From Pleomorphomonas carboxyditropha (lineage in GTDB: Bacteria; Pseudomonadota; Alphaproteobacteria; Rhizobiales; Pleomorphomonadaceae): a DNA stretch of 64,000 nucleotides. The stretch's first letter is position 1. Every line of letters begins with the position of its first letter. The stretch spans positions 62,001 through 126,000 of the forward strand of contig NZ_NQVN01000010.1 of assembly GCF_002770725.1 (NCBI RefSeq), read 5' to 3'. The notes below the pieces were generated by a model. The model saw only the letters and a program-made list of their open reading frames with translations, had not been told where the DNA came from and searched no databases. Made by a program: the position numbers and the translations under genes. This document shows positions 1-8,807 of this stretch, piece by piece.

Positions 1-257
1 CGGAAGCGCGCGAGATCTTCGAGAGCGAGGATTTCCTCGACGACATTCGCGGCTTCACGAGCGCCGGCGCCCCGGTTTGGGACGGCGTTTCTGCCTTCGT
101 CATCCGCCCGGCCACCGAGGACGAGATCGATGCCTTCGGCGAAATCGAAGACTTCGAGGAGGACATCGAGGGCGAGGAAGCCGACGAATTCGACGAGGAG
201 GGTGCCAACATCATGTTCCTCGTCGACATCGACCAGTTCGACGACGAGGAGGAATGA
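1..257 (+). CDS. C-terminal part of an acidic protein of unknown function (5' end outside window)
   Basis: An open frame enters from the left edge and ends at a TGA at 255-257, giving about 84 residues. The tail is extremely acidic, with runs such as EDFEEDIEGEEADEF and a DDEEE terminus. A short hydrophobic stretch (NIMFLVDI) lies just before the end. I do not recognise the family and no function can be given. Nothing shows that it is co-transcribed with the dehydrogenase gene, which starts 197 bases downstream. Confidence 0.6.
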   Translation, partial: EAREIFESEDFLDDIRGFTSAGAPVWDGVSAFVIRPATEDEIDAFGEIEDFEEDIEGEEADEFDEEGANIMFLVDIDQFDDEEE

Positions 258-351
258 GGCCGTTTTCTGGAGAAGCGGCCGGCGCCGCGTCCGCAACAGC
301 GCGAATTGGCATTGCTGCGCGGACCGGCTTGACTGGACACCTCGGACATTC

Positions 352-385
352 GGGCGGCGGCCTTGCCGCCGCCTTTCCGGTTGCG
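352..385 (+). terminator. Possible weak terminator hairpin
   Basis: A GC-rich inverted repeat (GGCGGCG, short loop, CGCCGCC) is followed by a short, interrupted T-containing tract. It lies between the acidic protein and the glutamate dehydrogenase gene. The T-run is poor, so this is only a candidate. Confidence 0.3.
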
Positions 386-453
386 CCTCTTTCTGATCGG
401 CCGGAGCGGCGCAGCGGCCGGCGCCGGCCCATGCGGGGCGGCGGGAGTTGTCG

Positions 454-3400
454 ATGAAGCGCGTGATGGAAGTGCTGAAGGAGGCACGCCTCGACGAGGC
501 GGCCGATTTCGTCGCCCGCGGCGGCAGGCCGGAACTCGCCGGTCTATTGAAAACGCTCTACGGCAAGGGCGCCGCCGAGGATGTCGTCGCTTATACGGCG
601 AACGAACTGATTGCCTTTGCCGAAGGGGCGATGTCGAGCCTGTCGCTCAGGGTGCCGGGCATCCATTCCATCCGCATCTACAATCCGGTCTGGGATGACG
701 ACGCCAGCCATCGCAAGGAAGTGACGGTCGTCGACATTCTCAACGACAACATGCCGTTCCTGGTCGATTCGGTGATGCAGGAGCTGACCGACGCCGGCAT
801 CGAGGTGCGCCTGATGGTGCATCCGATCCTGTCCGTGGTGCGCGGCATGAGCGGCCGCCTGCTGTCGATCGGCGAGGATCCCGACGCCGGCCGCGAGAGC
901 TTCATCCATATCCACATCGCCCGGCTGCCCGACGCCATCGCCGCCGCCCAACTGGAAACGCGGCTCGACGGCTTGCTGACCGAGGTGCGCGCCGCGGTCG
1001 ACGACTGGCCGCGCATGCAGGCGCTGGTCAAGTCGGTGATCAACGTCTACCGGCACACGCCGCCGCCGCTGCCGCCCGAGGCGGTGGCCGAGGCCGTCGA
1101 ATTCCTGAACTGGCTCAACGACGACAATTTCACCTTCCTGGGCCTCCGGGAATATCTGGTCGGCGGCGATGGCGGCGGCGGCGAATCGCCGGCGCTGCTG
1201 AGCGCCGGCGCCGGTTACGGCCTGTTGCGCGATCCGGCGGTGCGGGTGCTGCGGCGCGGCCGCGAATTGGTGCAGGTGACGCCGGAGATCACCGAGTTCC
1301 TGCGGCAGGCCGAGCCGCTGATCGTCGCCAAGGCCAACGTCAAGGCGCGCGTCCATCGCCACGCCTATCTCGATTACATCGGCATCAAGCGCTACGACAG
1401 CGGCGGCCGCCTGATCGGCGAGATCCGGCTGCTCGGCCTGTTCACCTCGTCGGCCTACACCCGGTCCACCCATTCGATCCCCTATCTGCGCCGCAAGGTG
1501 GGAACGGTCATGGCCCGCGCCGGCTTCGATCCGGAAAGCCATTCCGGGCGGGCGCTGCGCAACATCCTCGAGAGCTATCCGCGCGACGAGCTGTTCCAGA
1601 TCGACCTCGACACGCTCTTGGAATTTTCGCTGGCCATCCTCGAGCTCGGCGAGCGGCCGCGCATCCGCGTGTTGGCCCGCCGCGACAAGTTCGACCGCTT
1701 CGTCTCGCTTCTGGTCTACGTGCCGCGCGACCGCTACACCACCGACACCCGCATCGCCATCGGCGGCTATCTCGCCGATGCCTTCGCCGGCCGCGTTTCC
1801 TCGGTCTATCCGGCCTTCCCGGAAGGGCCGCTCGCCCGCGTCCACTATATCATCGGCCGCGACGAAGGGCCGACGCCGGCGGTCGCCCAGACCGAACTGG
1901 AGGCGGCGGTCGCCCGCATTACCCGCAACTGGGGCGACGGGTTCGCCGACGCCTGCCGGGCGAAGTTCGGTCCGGCGCGTGGCCGCAAGCTGATCGAGCT
2001 CTATGGCCGCGCCTTCCCCGAGGCCTATCGGGCGAGCTATGACGCCGAGACGGCGGTGGCCGACGTGGCGCTGCTCGAACTGTTCGTCGGCGACCGCTCC
2101 ACGGCGGTCGATCTCATTGGCGGCGGCCTGCCGTCGCCGCGTGTCGCCATGCGCCTGATGAGCCGCGGCGGACCGGTGCCGCTGTCGGCGCGGGTGCCGG
2201 TGCTGGAAGCCATGGGCTTCACCGTGCTCGAGGAAAAGACCTTCGAGATCGAGCGTGTCGGCGAGATCATCGTGCTGCACGACATGGCGCTCCGCCGTGC
2301 CGACGGCGCCGACGTCGACCTCGCCCGCGATGGCAACCGGCTGAAGGCGCTGTTCATGGCGGTCTGGCTCGGCAGGGCCGACAGCGACCGGCTCAACGCG
2401 CTGACGCTCAACGCCGGCCTCGGCTGGCGCGAGATCGCCATGCTCAGAGCGCTCGCCCGCTATCTCGGCCAGATCGGCCTCGCCCATGGCCACGCCTATG
2501 TCGCCGAGGCCCTGGTGCGCAACGCCGGTGTCGCCGGCCTGCTGACCGGGCTGTTCACCGCCCGCTTCGATCCGGCGTTCTCCGGCGACCGCGCGGCCCG
2601 GCTCGCGCAACTGCACACCGAACTCGAGGCGGCGTTCCGGGACGTGCCGATCCTCGACGACGACCGCATCCTGCGGCGGCTCGCCAACCTGATCGAGGCG
2701 GCAACCCGCACCACTTTCTTCCAGATCGGCGCCGACGGCGAGCCGCATCCGGTAATGGCGTTCAAGTTCGATGCCGCGAAAATCGACGGCCTGCCGGCGC
2801 CGCGGCCCTTCGCCGAGATCTGGCTGCACGCCCCCGACGTCGAGGGCGTCCATCTCCGCTTCGGCAAGGTGGCGCGCGGCGGCCTGCGCTGGTCGGACCG
2901 GCCGGAGGACTTCCGCACCGAGATCCTCGGCCTCGTCAAGGCGCAGCAGGTGAAGAATGCGGTGATCGTGCCGGTGGGCGCCAAGGGCGGCTTCGTCGCC
3001 CGCCGCATCGGCGCCGATCGGGCGGCCGCCGGCGTCGCCGCCTATGAGCGCTACGTCGGCACGCTGATCGACCTCACCGACAATATCGTCGGCGACGCCG
3101 TCGTGCCGCCGTCGGCCACCGTCCGCTACGACGACGACGATCCCTATCTGGTGGTGGCCGCCGACAAGGGCACCGCCAGCTTCTCCGACGTCGCCAACCG
3201 CATCGCGCTGTCGCGCGGCTTCTGGCTCGCCGACGCCTTCGCCTCCGGCGGCTCGGCCGGCTACGACCACAAGAAGATGGGCATCACGGCGCGCGGCGCC
3301 TTCGTGGCCGTCAAGCGGCACTTCCGCGAACTGGACCTCGACGCCGAGGCCGATTCGTTCACCGCCGTTGGCGTCGGCGACATGTCGGGCGACGTGTTCG

Positions 3401-5196
3401 GCAATTTCATGCTGCTGTCGCCGTCGCTGCGGCTCGTCGCCGCTTTCGATCATCGCCACATCTTCATCGATCCGGCTCCCGACGCCGAGGCGGCGCTCGC
3501 CGAGCGGCGGCGGCTGTTCGCGTTGCCGCGTTCGAGCTGGGCCGACTACGATCCGGCGAAGCTGTCGCCGGGCGGCGGCGTCTTTTCGCGGACGCAGAAG
3601 TCGGTCGCGCTTTCGGCCGAGGCGCGGGTGGCGCTCGGCATCGAGGCGACGGCCCTCAGTCCGGACGAACTGGTCGCCGCGCTCCTCAGGGCGCCGGTCG
3701 ACCTCCTGTTCTTCGGCGGCATCGGCACCTTCGTGCGCGGCGATGGCGAGAGCAACCTTGACGCCGGCGACCGTGCCAACGACGGTGTCCGCATCCCGGC
3801 CGGCGATCTCCGGGCCCGCGTCGTCGGCGAGGGCGCCAACCTCGGCATGACGCCGCGGGCGCGCGTCGACTTCGCCCGGCGCGGCGGACGCGTCAATTCC
3901 GACGCCATCGACAACGTCGGCGGCGTTGCCACGTCCGATGCCGAGGTCAACATCAAGATCGCGCTCGGGCGGGCGATGGCCGCCGGCCGGTTGACGCTTG
4001 CCGAGCGTGACGAACTGCTGGCCATCATGACCGGCGATGTCGCCGCCGGCGTGCTGCGGCTGTGCCGCCGGCAGGTGGTGGCGCTGTCGGTGACGCGGGC
4101 GCGCGGCGCCGGCGAGCTGCCGCGCCTGATGCGCCTGTCGGCCGTGCTCACCGAGCGGGGCCTGCTCGATCCGCATCGCGAGGGCCTGCCGGACGAGGCG
4201 GCCGCCGGCCGTCTCGCCGCCGCCGGTGAGACGCTGTCGCGGCCGGAGATCGCCATCCTGATGGCGCATGCCAAGCTGATGCTGGCCGACGAACTCTTCG
4301 CCGGCCGGCTGATCGACGATCCGGCGCTCGGCGATTGGCTGACCCACGCCTTCCCGCTGGCCATGCGGGCGCGCTTTGCCGAGGACATCGCCGCGCATCG
4401 CCTCGCCCGCGACATTCTCGCCACCCGCGTCGCCGGCGCGGCCGTCGATGCCGCCGGGCCGACCTTTGTCAGCCGGCTCGGCGACGAAGCGGCTGTCGGC
4501 GCCGAGGCGGCGGTTCGCGCCCTCGTCGTCGCCGCCGCGGCCTTCGGCACCGACGCGGTGACGGCGGAGATCGACGCCCTCGAGGGGAAGATCGCCGGCG
4601 CCGTCTGGGTCGAGCTGCGTCGCCGCGTCGCCGACTTCCTCACCGACGCCGCGCTGTGGGTGGCCCAGAACGGCCAGCCCGAGGGCGATCTCGCCGCCGC
4701 CATCGAGCGGCTTGCCGACGGCGTGCGCCGCTTCCGCGACAGCGCGCCGGCCGGCGTGGCCGATCGGCAGCTCATCGCGGCCGGCGTGCCCGAACCGCTG
4801 GCGACCCGCCTTGCCAGCCTGCCGGCCGAGCTCGGCAGCCTCGATCTCATCGTCATCGGCGAGGAGGTCGGGCGCGCCGTCGACGAGGTGCTGCCGGTGA
4901 TGACGGCGATCGACGAGGCGATCGCCGCCGACCTCTTCGCCCGTCTGTCGGCGGTGGTGCGGCCGGCCGATCTCTACGAGGGACAGGCGGCCGAAATCGC
5001 CCGCCGCACCTTCGCGGCCGCCCGCCGCCATATCGTCGCCCGGGCGATCGCCGAGGGGGGCGCCGATCTCTGGACGACGGCGCGCGAAGCGCGCATCGGC
5101 CGGCTGAGGCAGCTCATCGGCGACCTGCTCGCCGGCGCGCCGACCGTCGCCAAGCTGACGGTGGCGGCCGGTCTTGTCGCAGAACTCGCCGAATAA
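454..5196 (+). CDS. gdhB: NAD-dependent glutamate dehydrogenase, large (180 kDa) class
   Basis: Catalyses NAD-linked oxidative deamination of glutamate to 2-oxoglutarate and ammonia, normally a catabolic route. At about 1,580 residues it has the length of the large bacterial NAD-GDH class. A long N-terminal regulatory region precedes the dehydrogenase core at roughly residues 720-1230, where LRFGKVARGGLRWSDRPEDF and QVKNAVIVPVGAKGGFV fit the substrate-binding segment. A helical C-terminal region of about 350 residues follows. The frame also opens at a TTG at 448, but GGGAG at 443-447 sits six bases before the ATG at 454, so ATG is chosen. It stands alone with no frameshift. The symbol follows Pseudomonas usage. 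Confidence 0.95.
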   Translation: MKRVMEVLKEARLDEAADFVARGGRPELAGLLKTLYGKGAAEDVVAYTANELIAFAEGAMSSLSLRVPGIHSIRIYNPVWDDDASHRKEVTVVDILNDNMPFLVDSVMQELTDAGIEVRLMVHPILSVVRGMSGRLLSIGEDPDAGRESFIHIHIARLPDAIAAAQLETRLDGLLTEVRAAVDDWPRMQALVKSVINVYRHTPPPLPPEAVAEAVEFLNWLNDDNFTFLGLREYLVGGDGGGGESPALLSAGAGYGLLRDPAVRVLRRGRELVQVTPEITEFLRQAEPLIVAKANVKARVHRHAYLDYIGIKRYDSGGRLIGEIRLLGLFTSSAYTRSTHSIPYLRRKVGTVMARAGFDPESHSGRALRNILESYPRDELFQIDLDTLLEFSLAILELGERPRIRVLARRDKFDRFVSLLVYVPRDRYTTDTRIAIGGYLADAFAGRVSSVYPAFPEGPLARVHYIIGRDEGPTPAVAQTELEAAVARITRNWGDGFADACRAKFGPARGRKLIELYGRAFPEAYRASYDAETAVADVALLELFVGDRSTAVDLIGGGLPSPRVAMRLMSRGGPVPLSARVPVLEAMGFTVLEEKTFEIERVGEIIVLHDMALRRADGADVDLARDGNRLKALFMAVWLGRADSDRLNALTLNAGLGWREIAMLRALARYLGQIGLAHGHAYVAEALVRNAGVAGLLTGLFTARFDPAFSGDRAARLAQLHTELEAAFRDVPILDDDRILRRLANLIEAATRTTFFQIGADGEPHPVMAFKFDAAKIDGLPAPRPFAEIWLHAPDVEGVHLRFGKVARGGLRWSDRPEDFRTEILGLVKAQQVKNAVIVPVGAKGGFVARRIGADRAAAGVAAYERYVGTLIDLTDNIVGDAVVPPSATVRYDDDDPYLVVAADKGTASFSDVANRIALSRGFWLADAFASGGSAGYDHKKMGITARGAFVAVKRHFRELDLDAEADSFTAVGVGDMSGDVFGNFMLLSPSLRLVAAFDHRHIFIDPAPDAEAALAERRRLFALPRSSWADYDPAKLSPGGGVFSRTQKSVALSAEARVALGIEATALSPDELVAALLRAPVDLLFFGGIGTFVRGDGESNLDAGDRANDGVRIPAGDLRARVVGEGANLGMTPRARVDFARRGGRVNSDAIDNVGGVATSDAEVNIKIALGRAMAAGRLTLAERDELLAIMTGDVAAGVLRLCRRQVVALSVTRARGAGELPRLMRLSAVLTERGLLDPHREGLPDEAAAGRLAAAGETLSRPEIAILMAHAKLMLADELFAGRLIDDPALGDWLTHAFPLAMRARFAEDIAAHRLARDILATRVAGAAVDAAGPTFVSRLGDEAAVGAEAAVRALVVAAAAFGTDAVTAEIDALEGKIAGAVWVELRRRVADFLTDAALWVAQNGQPEGDLAAAIERLADGVRRFRDSAPAGVADRQLIAAGVPEPLATRLASLPAELGSLDLIVIGEEVGRAVDEVLPVMTAIDEAIAADLFARLSAVVRPADLYEGQAAEIARRTFAAARRHIVARAIAEGGADLWTTAREARIGRLRQLIGDLLAGAPTVAKLTVAAGLVAELAE

Positions 5197-5286
5197 CGGT
5201 CGCCGCCTGCATGTTTCCTCGTTGCATTCGGCGGCGGCCGGCGCAATCATGACGGTGACGTGACGATCGCGGCCCGGAGGGTGTGC

Positions 5287-5703
5287 TTGAGCGGCGAGAC
5301 CGACGAGGGAGCGGGCGAACCCGCAAATCTGATTGCACTGGCGCGCGGGACTCCGCAGGCGCCGGTGCCCACCGATTTCCGGCAGACGGCGGCGCGCGAG
5401 ACGCCCTATGTCGCCTTCGACCGGCACGAGCTGTCCGAGATCCTGAAGGTCTACGGCCGCATGGTGGCGGTGGGGGAATGGCGCGACTATGCCATCGACC
5501 ATCTTCCCGACCGCGCCGTCTTCTCGATCTTCCGGCGTTCGTCGGAGGTGCCGCTCTACCGGGTCGAGAAGAACCCGAAGCTGGCCCGCCGGCAGGGCGC
5601 CTATTCGGTGATCGCCCAGACCGGCATGATTCTGAAGCGCGGCGGCGAGCTGGCCCGCGTGCTGCGCGTCATCGACAAGTCCTGGCTCTCCGTCGCCGAG
5701 TGA
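5287..5703 (+). CDS. DUF2794 family protein
   Basis: A small soluble protein of about 138 residues whose core (LSEILKVYGRMVAVGEWRDY, then FSIFRRSSEVPLYRVEKNP) matches DUF2794, a family found almost only in alphaproteobacteria and without known biochemical role. The frame opens at a GTG at 5260, but GGAGG at 5276-5280 sits six bases before a TTG at 5287, which is preferred. It follows the dehydrogenase gene on the same strand by about 90 bases and is convergent with the aldo-keto reductase gene. No membrane segment or signal peptide is visible. Confidence 0.85.
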   Translation: MSGETDEGAGEPANLIALARGTPQAPVPTDFRQTAARETPYVAFDRHELSEILKVYGRMVAVGEWRDYAIDHLPDRAVFSIFRRSSEVPLYRVEKNPKLARRQGAYSVIAQTGMILKRGGELARVLRVIDKSWLSVAE

Positions 5704-5715
5704 GGTTGGTTCTCT

Positions 5716-6768
5716 TCAGGGGCAGGGATTGCCGAAGCGCTGGTGCAGGTCGTCGGCGGCCGCCTGCATGTCCTCCGTCCAGGTGAACTCCGCGGCGGCG
5801 AGATTGCTCGCCAACTGGCCCTCGCTGCTCGGCCCGATGATCACCGAGGCAACCGTCGGCTGGTTCATGGCAAAGGCGACGGCGAAGGTGACGGGGTCGG
5901 CGCCGAAGCGGTGGGCGAGATCGACATAGGCGCCGATCGCCGCATCGGCATGCGGCTTCTCGTAGCGCTGCAGGCGGTTGAACAGGGCCTTGCGGCTGTT
6001 GGCCGGCAGCGCGCCGTTGCGATACTTGCCGGTGAGATAGCCCTGGGCCAGCGGAGAATAGGGCAGAAGGCCGATCTCTTCCCGCAGCGCGATCTCGGCA
6101 AGACCGCCCTCCCAGGTGCGGTTGACGAGGCTGTAGGCGTTCTGCACCGACACGGGGCGCGGGCCGACACCGGCTTCGGCGGCGGCGATGAAGCGCATCA
6201 GGCCGTAGGGGCTGTCGTTGGAGAGGCCGAAGTGGCGGATCTTGCCGGCGGCGATGAGTTCGGCGAAGGCGGCGGCCGTTTCCTCGACCGCCGTCTCGTC
6301 GGCGGCCGGGACGAAGGGCTTGAAGCGCGTGGGCATGGTGCCCCAGTCGGAGACGACACGGTCGGGCCAGTGGATCTGGTAGAGATCGATATGGTCGGTC
6401 CTGAGCCGGCGCAACGATTTCTCGACGGCCTGGAAGATTTGCGCCCGGGTGAGGCGGGTCGGCGCGCCGTCGTCGCGGAACCAGTCGTTGGTGCCGCGGC
6501 CGCACACCTTGGTGGCGAGGATCACCTTGTTGCGCCGGCCGCGCGCCGCCAGCCAGTCGCCGACGATCGTCTCGGTCGCGCCCTGCGTTTCGCGCTTGGG
6601 CGGCACCGGGTACATCTCGGCGGTGTCGATGAAGTCGATGCCGAAGCCGACGGCGCGGTCGAGGATGGCGAAGGCCTCGTTTTGGCCGGTCTGCTGGCCG
6701 TAGGTCATGGTGCCGAGGCAGAGCGGCGTGACAACGAGATCCGAGCGGCCGAGGCGGCGTTTCTGCAT
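5716..6768 (-). CDS. Aldo-keto reductase, Tas-like
   Basis: A 350-residue NADP(H)-dependent oxidoreductase of the aldo-keto reductase superfamily, closest in layout to E. coli Tas. The catalytic tetrad is readable: Asp48, Tyr53 (DTAEMY), Lys87 (VILATK) and His133 (YQIHWPD). The insertion after the tyrosine (PVPPKRETQGATE) is typical of the Tas group. Cofactor-binding residues lie near the C-terminus (ASVIIGPSSEGQLASNL). The substrate is unknown. It is on the same strand as the DinB-like gene 20 bases upstream and may be co-transcribed with it. Confidence 0.92.
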   Translation of the reverse strand: MQKRRLGRSDLVVTPLCLGTMTYGQQTGQNEAFAILDRAVGFGIDFIDTAEMYPVPPKRETQGATETIVGDWLAARGRRNKVILATKVCGRGTNDWFRDDGAPTRLTRAQIFQAVEKSLRRLRTDHIDLYQIHWPDRVVSDWGTMPTRFKPFVPAADETAVEETAAAFAELIAAGKIRHFGLSNDSPYGLMRFIAAAEAGVGPRPVSVQNAYSLVNRTWEGGLAEIALREEIGLLPYSPLAQGYLTGKYRNGALPANSRKALFNRLQRYEKPHADAAIGAYVDLAHRFGADPVTFAVAFAMNQPTVASVIIGPSSEGQLASNLAAAEFTWTEDMQAAADDLHQRFGNPCP

Positions 6769-6788
6769 GAAAGGAGCTTTCTTCGCGG

Positions 6789-7322
6789 TCAGTCGACGTC
6801 GGGAATGAGCGCCAGGAGGTCGGTGACGCCGACGTCCACGCCGGCCTGGGTGAGCAGCGTCGTCACCTGGCCGCGATGGTGGGTCTGGTGATTGAAGATG
6901 TGCGACAGCACCGACGCCAGCACTTTGTGCTGTCGTGTGCCGTCGGTCCGCCGGTAGTCGAGCGCTTCGGCGATGTCGGCATCGCTGAGGCCATCGACGA
7001 AGCCGATGACGAGGCGGTCGATACGCTCGCGGATCGGGCGCAGCCCGGACAGTTCCTCGGCAACGGCGAAGCGGACGCTGGTCGGCTGCGGCAGGCCGGC
7101 CAGATCGATCCGGCCGGCAAAGGGCGGATGGCCGGCGAGCCGGCCGAACCAGATGAGGTCGGACGCGACGAGGTGATTGAGCGTGCCGAGGATCGAGCCG
7201 AAGAAGGCGTTGCGATCACGGGCCAGCTCTTCGGCCGTCAGCCGCTCCGCCGTGTCGTAGATCTTGGTGTTCATCCAGGCGTTATAGGGCGCCATCAGGC
7301 GAAAATGGTCGAGGCTGCTCAC
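6789..7322 (-). CDS. DinB family protein
   Basis: A 177-residue four-helix-bundle protein. The DinB/YfiT superfamily signature is an N-terminal YNAWMN segment plus three spaced histidines that normally bind a metal: LNHLVA near residue 50 and FNHQTHHRGQ near residue 145. Members include thiol-dependent transferases, but the substrate here is unknown. The start is a GTG with GGGGGGAAC just upstream. It probably forms a two-gene unit with the aldo-keto reductase. Confidence 0.88.
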   Translation of the reverse strand: MSSLDHFRLMAPYNAWMNTKIYDTAERLTAEELARDRNAFFGSILGTLNHLVASDLIWFGRLAGHPPFAGRIDLAGLPQPTSVRFAVAEELSGLRPIRERIDRLVIGFVDGLSDADIAEALDYRRTDGTRQHKVLASVLSHIFNHQTHHRGQVTTLLTQAGVDVGVTDLLALIPDVD

Positions 7323-7362
7323 CGGTCGTTCCCCCCAACTCGCTATTGTGCCGCCATAAATT

Positions 7363-7992
7363 CTAGCTCTTGTCGTTGATGCGCTCGATCAGCGCCTCGA
7401 CCGAGGGCAGGATGCGTTCGACGATGATTTCCACGCCGGCGGCGTTGGGGTGCATGCGGTCGGCCTGGTTGAGGCTGGCGTCGCTGGCGACGCCGTCGAG
7501 GAAGAAGGGATAGAGGAGGGCGCCGTGTTTCTCGGCGAGCTCCGGGAAGATCGGATCGAAGCGGGCGGCATAGTCGGCGCCGAGGTTGGGCGCCGCCCGC
7601 ATGCCGGCGACAAGCACGGGCAGGCCGGTGTCGTCGAGGCGCGACAGGAGTTCGTCGAGGCTGTCGCGGACAAGCGCCGGGTCATGGCCGCGCAGCATGT
7701 CGTTGGCGCCGAGCTCGACGATGACGCCGTCGGCGCCGTCGGCCAGCGCCCAGTCGAGACGGGCGAGGCCGTCGGCCACGGTGTCGCCGGAGACGCCGGC
7801 GTTGACGATGTCGACGTCATGGCCGCGCTTGACGAGCGCCGCCTCCAGTCGATCCGGGAAGGCCTCCTGGCCGAGGACGCCATAGCCGGCGGTGAGACTG
7901 TCGCCGAGCGCGACGATACGCATGGTCTTGGCCTCCGCGCCGACGATGCCGGCGAGGAGGGCGAGAACGAACGCAAATATCCGATGTCTCAC
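7363..7992 (-). CDS. tesA: Arylesterase / lysophospholipase, SGNH hydrolase (TesA-like)
   Basis: A secreted GDSL/SGNH esterase of about 209 residues. From the GTG at 7992 the protein begins with a signal peptide (FAFVLALLAGIVGAEA) followed by MRIVALGDSLTAGYGV, which carries the nucleophile Ser32. The GANDMLRG block and the DRMHPNAAG block with catalytic Asp and His follow. The frame extends upstream to 8076, but that would bury the signal peptide and overlap the divergent ABC gene. An ATG at 7923 has a better ribosome site but removes the signal peptide. The gene is divergent from the LolD-like ATPase gene, an arrangement common for TesA and this transporter in proteobacteria. Confidence 0.9.
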   Translation of the reverse strand: MRHRIFAFVLALLAGIVGAEAKTMRIVALGDSLTAGYGVLGQEAFPDRLEAALVKRGHDVDIVNAGVSGDTVADGLARLDWALADGADGVIVELGANDMLRGHDPALVRDSLDELLSRLDDTGLPVLVAGMRAAPNLGADYAARFDPIFPELAEKHGALLYPFFLDGVASDASLNQADRMHPNAAGVEIIVERILPSVEALIERINDKS

Positions 7993-8033
7993 GGCCTTTT
8001 GACCCGGCTTGCAATGGTTTCCGAGCCAACCAT

Positions 8034-8807
8034 ATGACAGGCTCGGGCTTTCCTCGGCAAGCCCTGCCGACTTCACGTCTGTCTGAACCCGCCAGAATCG
8101 AAAGTCCGTCCTTGCCAGATCCCGCCATAGCCCTTTCCCAGGTCGATCTCAGTCTCGGCAGCGGCGCTGCCCGCGTCCACATCCTGAAAAGCCTCTCCTT
8201 TTCCATCGAGGCCGGCACCAGCGTCGGCATCGTCGGTCCTTCCGGCTCCGGCAAGTCGACGCTGCTGATGGTGCTCGCCGGCCTCGAACGGGTCGACGGC
8301 GGGGCGGTCATGGTCGGCGGCGAGCGGCTCGACCGCCTGGACGAGGATGCGCTCGCCCGCTTTCGCGGCCGCTCGGTCGGCATCGTCTTCCAGTCGTTCC
8401 ACCTGATGCCGACCATGACGGCGCTGGAAAACGTCGCCGTGCCGCTGGAGCTCAGCGGCCGGCGCGACGCGTTCGAGCGGGCGCGCGTCGAGCTCGAAGC
8501 GGTCGGCCTTGCCCACCGGCTCGACCACCACCCGGCGGAGCTGTCCGGCGGCGAGCAGCAGCGCGTCGCCATCGCCCGGGCGCTCGCCCCCGAGCCGTCG
8601 ATCCTGATCGCCGACGAGCCGACCGGCAACCTCGACGCCGACACCGGCCGCGATATCATCCGCCTGATGTTCGAGGCGCGGGCGCGGCATGGCATGACGC
8701 TGGTGCTGGTCACCCACGACCGGGCGCTGGCCGACGCCTGCGACCGCCGCATCGTCATGCGCTCCGGCGAGATCGTCGAGGACGTCCGGTCGGAGATGGC
8801 GACATGA
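8034..8807 (+). CDS. ABC transporter ATP-binding protein, LolD/YbbA type
   Basis: The ATPase subunit of a MacB/LolCDE-like transporter. Walker A is GPSGSGKST near residues 68-76, the signature is LSGGEQQRVAIARAL, and Walker B is ILIADEPTGNLD, as in the LolD subgroup. The first 30 residues are not conserved and no good ribosome site precedes 8034; an in-frame TTG at 8112 is an alternative start. Its stop overlaps the permease start by four bases (ATGA), so the two are translationally coupled. Proposed role: ATP-driven extraction of a membrane-anchored substrate, as for YbbA-YbbP beside TesA. Confidence 0.92.
   Translation: MTGSGFPRQALPTSRLSEPARIESPSLPDPAIALSQVDLSLGSGAARVHILKSLSFSIEAGTSVGIVGPSGSGKSTLLMVLAGLERVDGGAVMVGGERLDRLDEDALARFRGRSVGIVFQSFHLMPTMTALENVAVPLELSGRRDAFERARVELEAVGLAHRLDHHPAELSGGEQQRVAIARALAPEPSILIADEPTGNLDADTGRDIIRLMFEARARHGMTLVLVTHDRALADACDRRIVMRSGEIVEDVRSEMAT

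Noticed and set aside
544-5502. Very long minus-strand open frame (over 1,600 codons) opposite the glutamate dehydrogenase gene
   Set aside because: It is antisense to a full-length, well-recognised enzyme. Its translation is an Arg/Gly/Asp/His-rich low-complexity product typical of the reverse of GC-rich genes, with no domain.
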